From Actinomyces massiliensis 4401292 (GTDB lineage: Bacteria; Actinomycetota; Actinomycetes; Actinomycetales; Actinomycetaceae), in contig NZ_JH711481.1 of the NCBI RefSeq assembly GCF_000269805.1, positions 783,785 to 847,784 of the forward strand: a DNA stretch of 64,000 nucleotides, read 5' to 3'. Below, one piece after another: positions 61,285 through 64,000 of the stretch. The first letter of the stretch is position 1; each line of letters starts with the position of its first letter. A program made the position numbers and the translations under genes. A model generated the notes under the pieces. The model was not told the origin of the DNA, did not search any database, and worked only from the letters and a program-made list of their open reading frames with translations.

Positions 61285-61992
61285 TTACGGGTGGCGGTGC
61301 CGTGGCCGGCTCAAACGCATGGCCCTGACCAGGGAGGCGACCAGAAGGGTCACGGTGATGGCTACCGCTCCGCTGCCTCCGATCGCCAGACCCAGCCACG
61401 GGCTGGCGGTGGTGCCCGCAATCGTGGCCAGGCCGACGACGACCATCGAGATGCCCGCGCTGCGGCTCATCGAGCGTTGAGCGACGATGAGGGCATTGAG
61501 CCAGGAGTCATTCGTCTCGACGTCGGACTGCGCGATGGGGAGATAGATGCCCAGAAGGACCAGCAGGGCGCCCAGGCTCATCGCCACCAGCGTGAGCGCG
61601 GAGGTCTCGGAGCCCGTGTGGAGGCCGACGACGAAGACGTGCATGGCGCACATCACTAGGCAAAGCCCGGCCTGCGTCGCGGTGCGGACCCGTGCGGCAC
61701 TGCGGTCGTAGCGGGGCATTGGCATGCTGGTGAGGGAGGAGAACTTCGTGTTCACCCAGGGGCTGATCGCCATCAGTGAGGAGACCAGCACGAGGATCAC
61801 CGGCATTGCCGACGCGCTAAAGCCTCGGGGGATGATGCTCGCGCCGTGGCTGCCGCCGGCCTCCCGTGTGACGATGGTGGGCGCCATCTCCGGCCAGTGC
61901 ACGGCGCTCCAGGCGATCATGAAGGCCAGGGCGATCGCCGCAGCGATAACAACTCCGGCGGCAAAACGAGTTGGGCGGTTCTCGGTTGTCAT
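61285..61992 (-). CDS. SdpI-like membrane protein
   Basis: The 235-residue protein has about six hydrophobic helices, with MPVILVLVSSLMAISPWVNTKFSSL and a second half resembling the DUF1648/SdpI architecture. In Bacillus, SdpI confers immunity to the SdpC toxin and sequesters the repressor SdpR. It overlaps the ArsR gene by ATGA, the sdpRI arrangement. No SdpC-like toxin is visible in the window, so the assignment rests on topology and gene order. Confidence 0.6.
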   Translation of the reverse strand: MTTENRPTRFAAGVVIAAAIALAFMIAWSAVHWPEMAPTIVTREAGGSHGASIIPRGFSASAMPVILVLVSSLMAISPWVNTKFSSLTSMPMPRYDRSAARVRTATQAGLCLVMCAMHVFVVGLHTGSETSALTLVAMSLGALLVLLGIYLPIAQSDVETNDSWLNALIVAQRSMSRSAGISMVVVGLATIAGTTASPWLGLAIGGSGAVAITVTLLVASLVRAMRLSRPRHRHP

Positions 61993-62315
61993 GGTTCTCT
62001 CCTTTCCTGAGCGAGGCGGACGGTGGGATCGGGGGCTTTGAGCGTGCCGCCCAGGGAGGCGAGCAGCAGCATGGCCTCGTCAATGAGGGTGAGGTTGACG
62101 CGGTACTGGATCTCGGTGCCGCGGCGACGGGTGTCGACCAGCTCGGCCTCGCGCAGCGTGCGCAGGTGGCCCGACAGGGTTGATCCTGAGACGCCGACGG
62201 CGTCGGCGATCTCGCCGACCTTGACGTAGTCGTGATCGCGCAGAAAGGCCAGGATCGCGCGCCGTGTGGGGTGCCCCAGGGCGGCGAAGACTCCTGATTC
62301 GGTATTTCGCGACAT
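61989..62315 (-). CDS. ArsR-family autorepressor (SdpR-like)
   Basis: This 108-residue winged-helix protein has VFAALGHPTRRAILAFLRDHDYVKVGEIADAVGVSGSTLSGHLRTLREAELVDTRRRGTEIQYRV, matching the SdpR/ArsR fold without metal-binding cysteines. It begins at ATG 62315 within a palindrome that is probably its own operator. Coupled to the SdpI-like gene by a four-base overlap. Confidence 0.85.
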   Translation of the reverse strand: MSRNTESGVFAALGHPTRRAILAFLRDHDYVKVGEIADAVGVSGSTLSGHLRTLREAELVDTRRRGTEIQYRVNLTLIDEAMLLLASLGGTLKAPDPTVRLAQERREP

Positions 62316-62328
62316 ACCGAAATAGTAC
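62298..62328 (-). promoter_or_regulatory. sdpR-like operator over the start codon
   Basis: TTCGGTAT (62298-62305) and ATACCGAA (62314-62321) form a perfect 8-8-8 palindrome covering the ArsR start. A TACTAT -10 box (62323-62328, minus strand) places the transcript start at or next to the ATG. Confidence 0.65.
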
Positions 62329-62398
62329 TCCGGGCGCCGTCGGCCCGCGCGTTGAACGAGCTGGAACGGGCCCGGAGCGGAAGGTGAGTGTGATGCGT

Positions 62399-63184
62399 TC
62401 AGTGCAGGAGGAGGGTCAGGAAGGCGCTGAGGTTGTTGAGGCAGTGGATGCTCGCCGGGTAGAGCAGGTTGCTGTCGGTCTTGACATAGAGCAGCCCGCA
62501 GCTGAGCCCGATGAAGGCGTGCGGGATGATGCTCAGTACCTCGGAGAGCGCGAACGAGTGCATGTGCAGCGCACCGAACAGAACGCTGGAGACGACAACA
62601 GCCACCCAGGTCGGCGCGAAGCGCTTGATGAGCCCAATGAGGAGCTGACGGAAGAACATCTCCTCCACAATCGGCCCCACGATCCCGAGCACGATGACGA
62701 TGACAATCGGCGGGAACATCTGCGTGGCTTCGCCAACGCTGGTGTCATTCTGCAGGGTTGCTCCGGACAAGCCGGCGAGGTTGAGCAGGGCCGAGGACGC
62801 CAGGCCGCCGACGATCTCGATAACCAAGGCGGCGAGTCCGCCCACGATGAGAGTGAGGACGGCCCGCCGCTTACGGGCCGCTATCTGACGGGCGGCCCGG
62901 GCCAGCGGGTGGCGGAAGGCGACGCAGCCGACGGCGAAGAGAGCGATGTAGAGCGCGAGACGGGTTGAGGGGCCGGCGTCCCCGGGGATGAGAAAGTGGC
63001 CGAGGTGGAGGGGGAAGAAGAAGGCGTAGACGCTCGTGAAGATGACCAGCGCGACGGTGCTCAGGCGGTCGGGCCGGGTGCTCGCGGTCGGAGTCGAGAC
63101 CGGAGCGGAGTCCGACGGCGCAGGATCTGGTGCTCCGGAGGCGGTCGGTGTCTGCTGGGACAGGGACGTGCGGGAAGTGCTCAT
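62399..63184 (-). CDS. CPBP-family intramembrane glutamic protease
   Basis: This 261-residue protein has a Ser/Pro/Thr-rich cytoplasmic lead (1-40) and about eight hydrophobic helices. Catalytic motifs: VEEMFFRQLL (E174, E175, R179), FGALHMHSF and SIHCLNN. CPBP (CAAX/Abi) proteases include bacteriocin-immunity and peptide-processing members. It is 83 bp upstream of, and in the same direction as, the SdpR/SdpI-like pair, which supports an immunity or signalling link. Confidence 0.85.
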   Translation of the reverse strand: MSTSRTSLSQQTPTASGAPDPAPSDSAPVSTPTASTRPDRLSTVALVIFTSVYAFFFPLHLGHFLIPGDAGPSTRLALYIALFAVGCVAFRHPLARAARQIAARKRRAVLTLIVGGLAALVIEIVGGLASSALLNLAGLSGATLQNDTSVGEATQMFPPIVIVIVLGIVGPIVEEMFFRQLLIGLIKRFAPTWVAVVVSSVLFGALHMHSFALSEVLSIIPHAFIGLSCGLLYVKTDSNLLYPASIHCLNNLSAFLTLLLH

Positions 63185-63304
63185 GGCTGGAAGTGTGCGG
63201 TGGTCGGCTCGAGAGCGGCATCGCCCTGGCGGCCTAACCCAACGGCGTGCGTCAGACCCCGGTCCATCAAACCCCGGTTCGACTCCCCGGGCCTGTCATT
63301 GCCG

Positions 63305-64000
63305 CTACTTGACCACGACCGAGTCGGCGTTCTCCTTGGTGATCCAGGTGGCCTTGGTGTAGTTGACCTTCTCCACCGACTTGCCGTTGATGAGCGATAC
63401 GACTGTGTCCACGGCCATTCGCCCCATTCCGGCCGTGTCCTGTGAGACGGTCCCGTCAATGCCGCCGCTCTTGATCGAGTTCAGGCCGTCGTCGGTCGCG
63501 TCCACTCCGTAGACCGCGATCTCCTGGCTCTTGCCTGCGTTGTCGATCGCCTTCTGCGCACCGATCGCCATGGAGTCGTTCTGAGCCACGATCGCGTTGA
63601 TGGTCTTTCCTGTGGACAGCCAGTTCTCGGTGACCTTGAGCGCCTCAGCCGTGTCCCAGTTGGCGGTTTGCTGGAAGGCCAGCGTGACGTCGGGGTGGCT
63701 CTTGAGGACCTCGTCGTAGCCGGTCTTTCGCAGTACCTGTCCGTCGGAGCCCATCGGTCCGTAGAGCACGGCCACCGTTCCCTTACCGCCCATCGCGGAT
63801 ACGGCCTGCTCCATCTCGAGCTTGCCGGCGGCCGTGTCGTCCCCGCCGACGAAGGAGCTGGCCCGCTCCTGCTGCTTGGCCTTCTGGGCCACGGTGATGA
63901 TCGGAATGTCTGCCTCCTTAGCGGCCTTGAGCCCCGGGGCGACTCCCTCCTGCGATACCGGCTCCACGATGATGCCCTTGTAGCCCTGGCTGACGGCGGA
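63305..64000 (-). CDS. sugar ABC transporter substrate-binding protein, N-terminus outside window
   Basis: The frame is open to base 64000, so the start lies beyond the window; about 231 residues are visible. Sequence SQGYKGIIVEPVSQEGVAPGLKAAKEADIPIITV, NAIVAQNDSMAIGAQKAID and IAVYGVDATDDGLNSIKSGGIDGTVSQD follows the RbsB/periplasmic-binding 4 fold. It would bind ribose or a similar sugar at the cell surface. No permease or ATPase is in view. The preceding 63185-63304 region has no supported gene. Confidence 0.88.
   Translation of the reverse strand, partial: SAVSQGYKGIIVEPVSQEGVAPGLKAAKEADIPIITVAQKAKQQERASSFVGGDDTAAGKLEMEQAVSAMGGKGTVAVLYGPMGSDGQVLRKTGYDEVLKSHPDVTLAFQQTANWDTAEALKVTENWLSTGKTINAIVAQNDSMAIGAQKAIDNAGKSQEIAVYGVDATDDGLNSIKSGGIDGTVSQDTAGMGRMAVDTVVSLINGKSVEKVNYTKATWITKENADSVVVK

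Noticed and set aside
63255-63300. tRNA-like T-arm sequence CCCCGGTTCGACTC
   Set aside because: The stem does not pair properly and no anticodon or D arm precedes it.

Overview
The window is high-GC actinobacterial chromosome. An Actinomyces-type, facultatively anaerobic human-associated actinomycete fits best: it has a class III ribonucleotide reductase (nrdD/nrdG), Flp/Tad minor pilins of the actinobacterial type, GTG starts and many apparently leaderless transcripts. No rRNA, tRNA or CRISPR array was found. No database search was possible, so family names rest on motif and domain recognition.

Layout. (1) 1-30 kb is a defence, toxin-antitoxin and mobile hotspot. It holds two tandem DUF4011-helicase-nuclease giants (the first cut by the window edge), a SUKH protein, two separate RloA/RloB pairs, a decayed hipBA, a YefM/YoeB pair, and an MrfA/Hrq1-like DUF1998 helicase. 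Between these lie a CPA2 antiporter, three orphan Tad-type pilin genes, a TetR-SDR pair and an MFS gene with a truncated Rrf2 regulator beside an IS1634-type element. (2) 30-37 kb has a TetR-ABC exporter operon with a frameshifted ATPase, a lipoprotein, an IS256 remnant, a low-GC membrane protein and an intact ISAs1-type element with extra solo ends. (3) 37-45 kb has a large uncharacterised protein, two secreted hydrolases, the wreck of a tartrate/fumarate dehydratase plus DASS transporter operon, and an eight-site array of GTCGTAC motifs. (4) 45-49 kb is the nrdD-nrdG operon under NrdR boxes, with a RelE/RHH toxin-antitoxin pair inserted between the two genes. (5) 49-59.6 kb is a compact, lower-GC biosynthetic cluster: phosphopantetheinyl transferase, TetR, DHA2 exporter, acyltransferase, ACP-KR-DH protein, KS-CLF protein and a second paralogous TetR. 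(6) 59.8-64 kb holds a nitroreductase, an SdpR/SdpI-like pair, a CPBP protease and the end of a sugar ABC binding protein.

The most promising candidate for an undescribed system is the 49-59.6 kb cluster. Its parts match a polyunsaturated-fatty-acid-synthase/enediyne-style iterative PKS cut into separate AT, ACP-KR-DH and KS-CLF polypeptides. It has no enoyl reductase and no thioesterase, but has its own PPTase and exporter and is bracketed by twin TetR repressors. This predicts an exported polyene-like product. AT and ACP-KR-DH lie in one continuous frame interrupted by a single TGA. A second theme is repeat DNA: a 67-bp palindromic family (two copies flank one RloAB pair), 22-bp-period repeats placed just after the stop codons of two unrelated large helicases, and the 20-bp-period GTCGTAC array.
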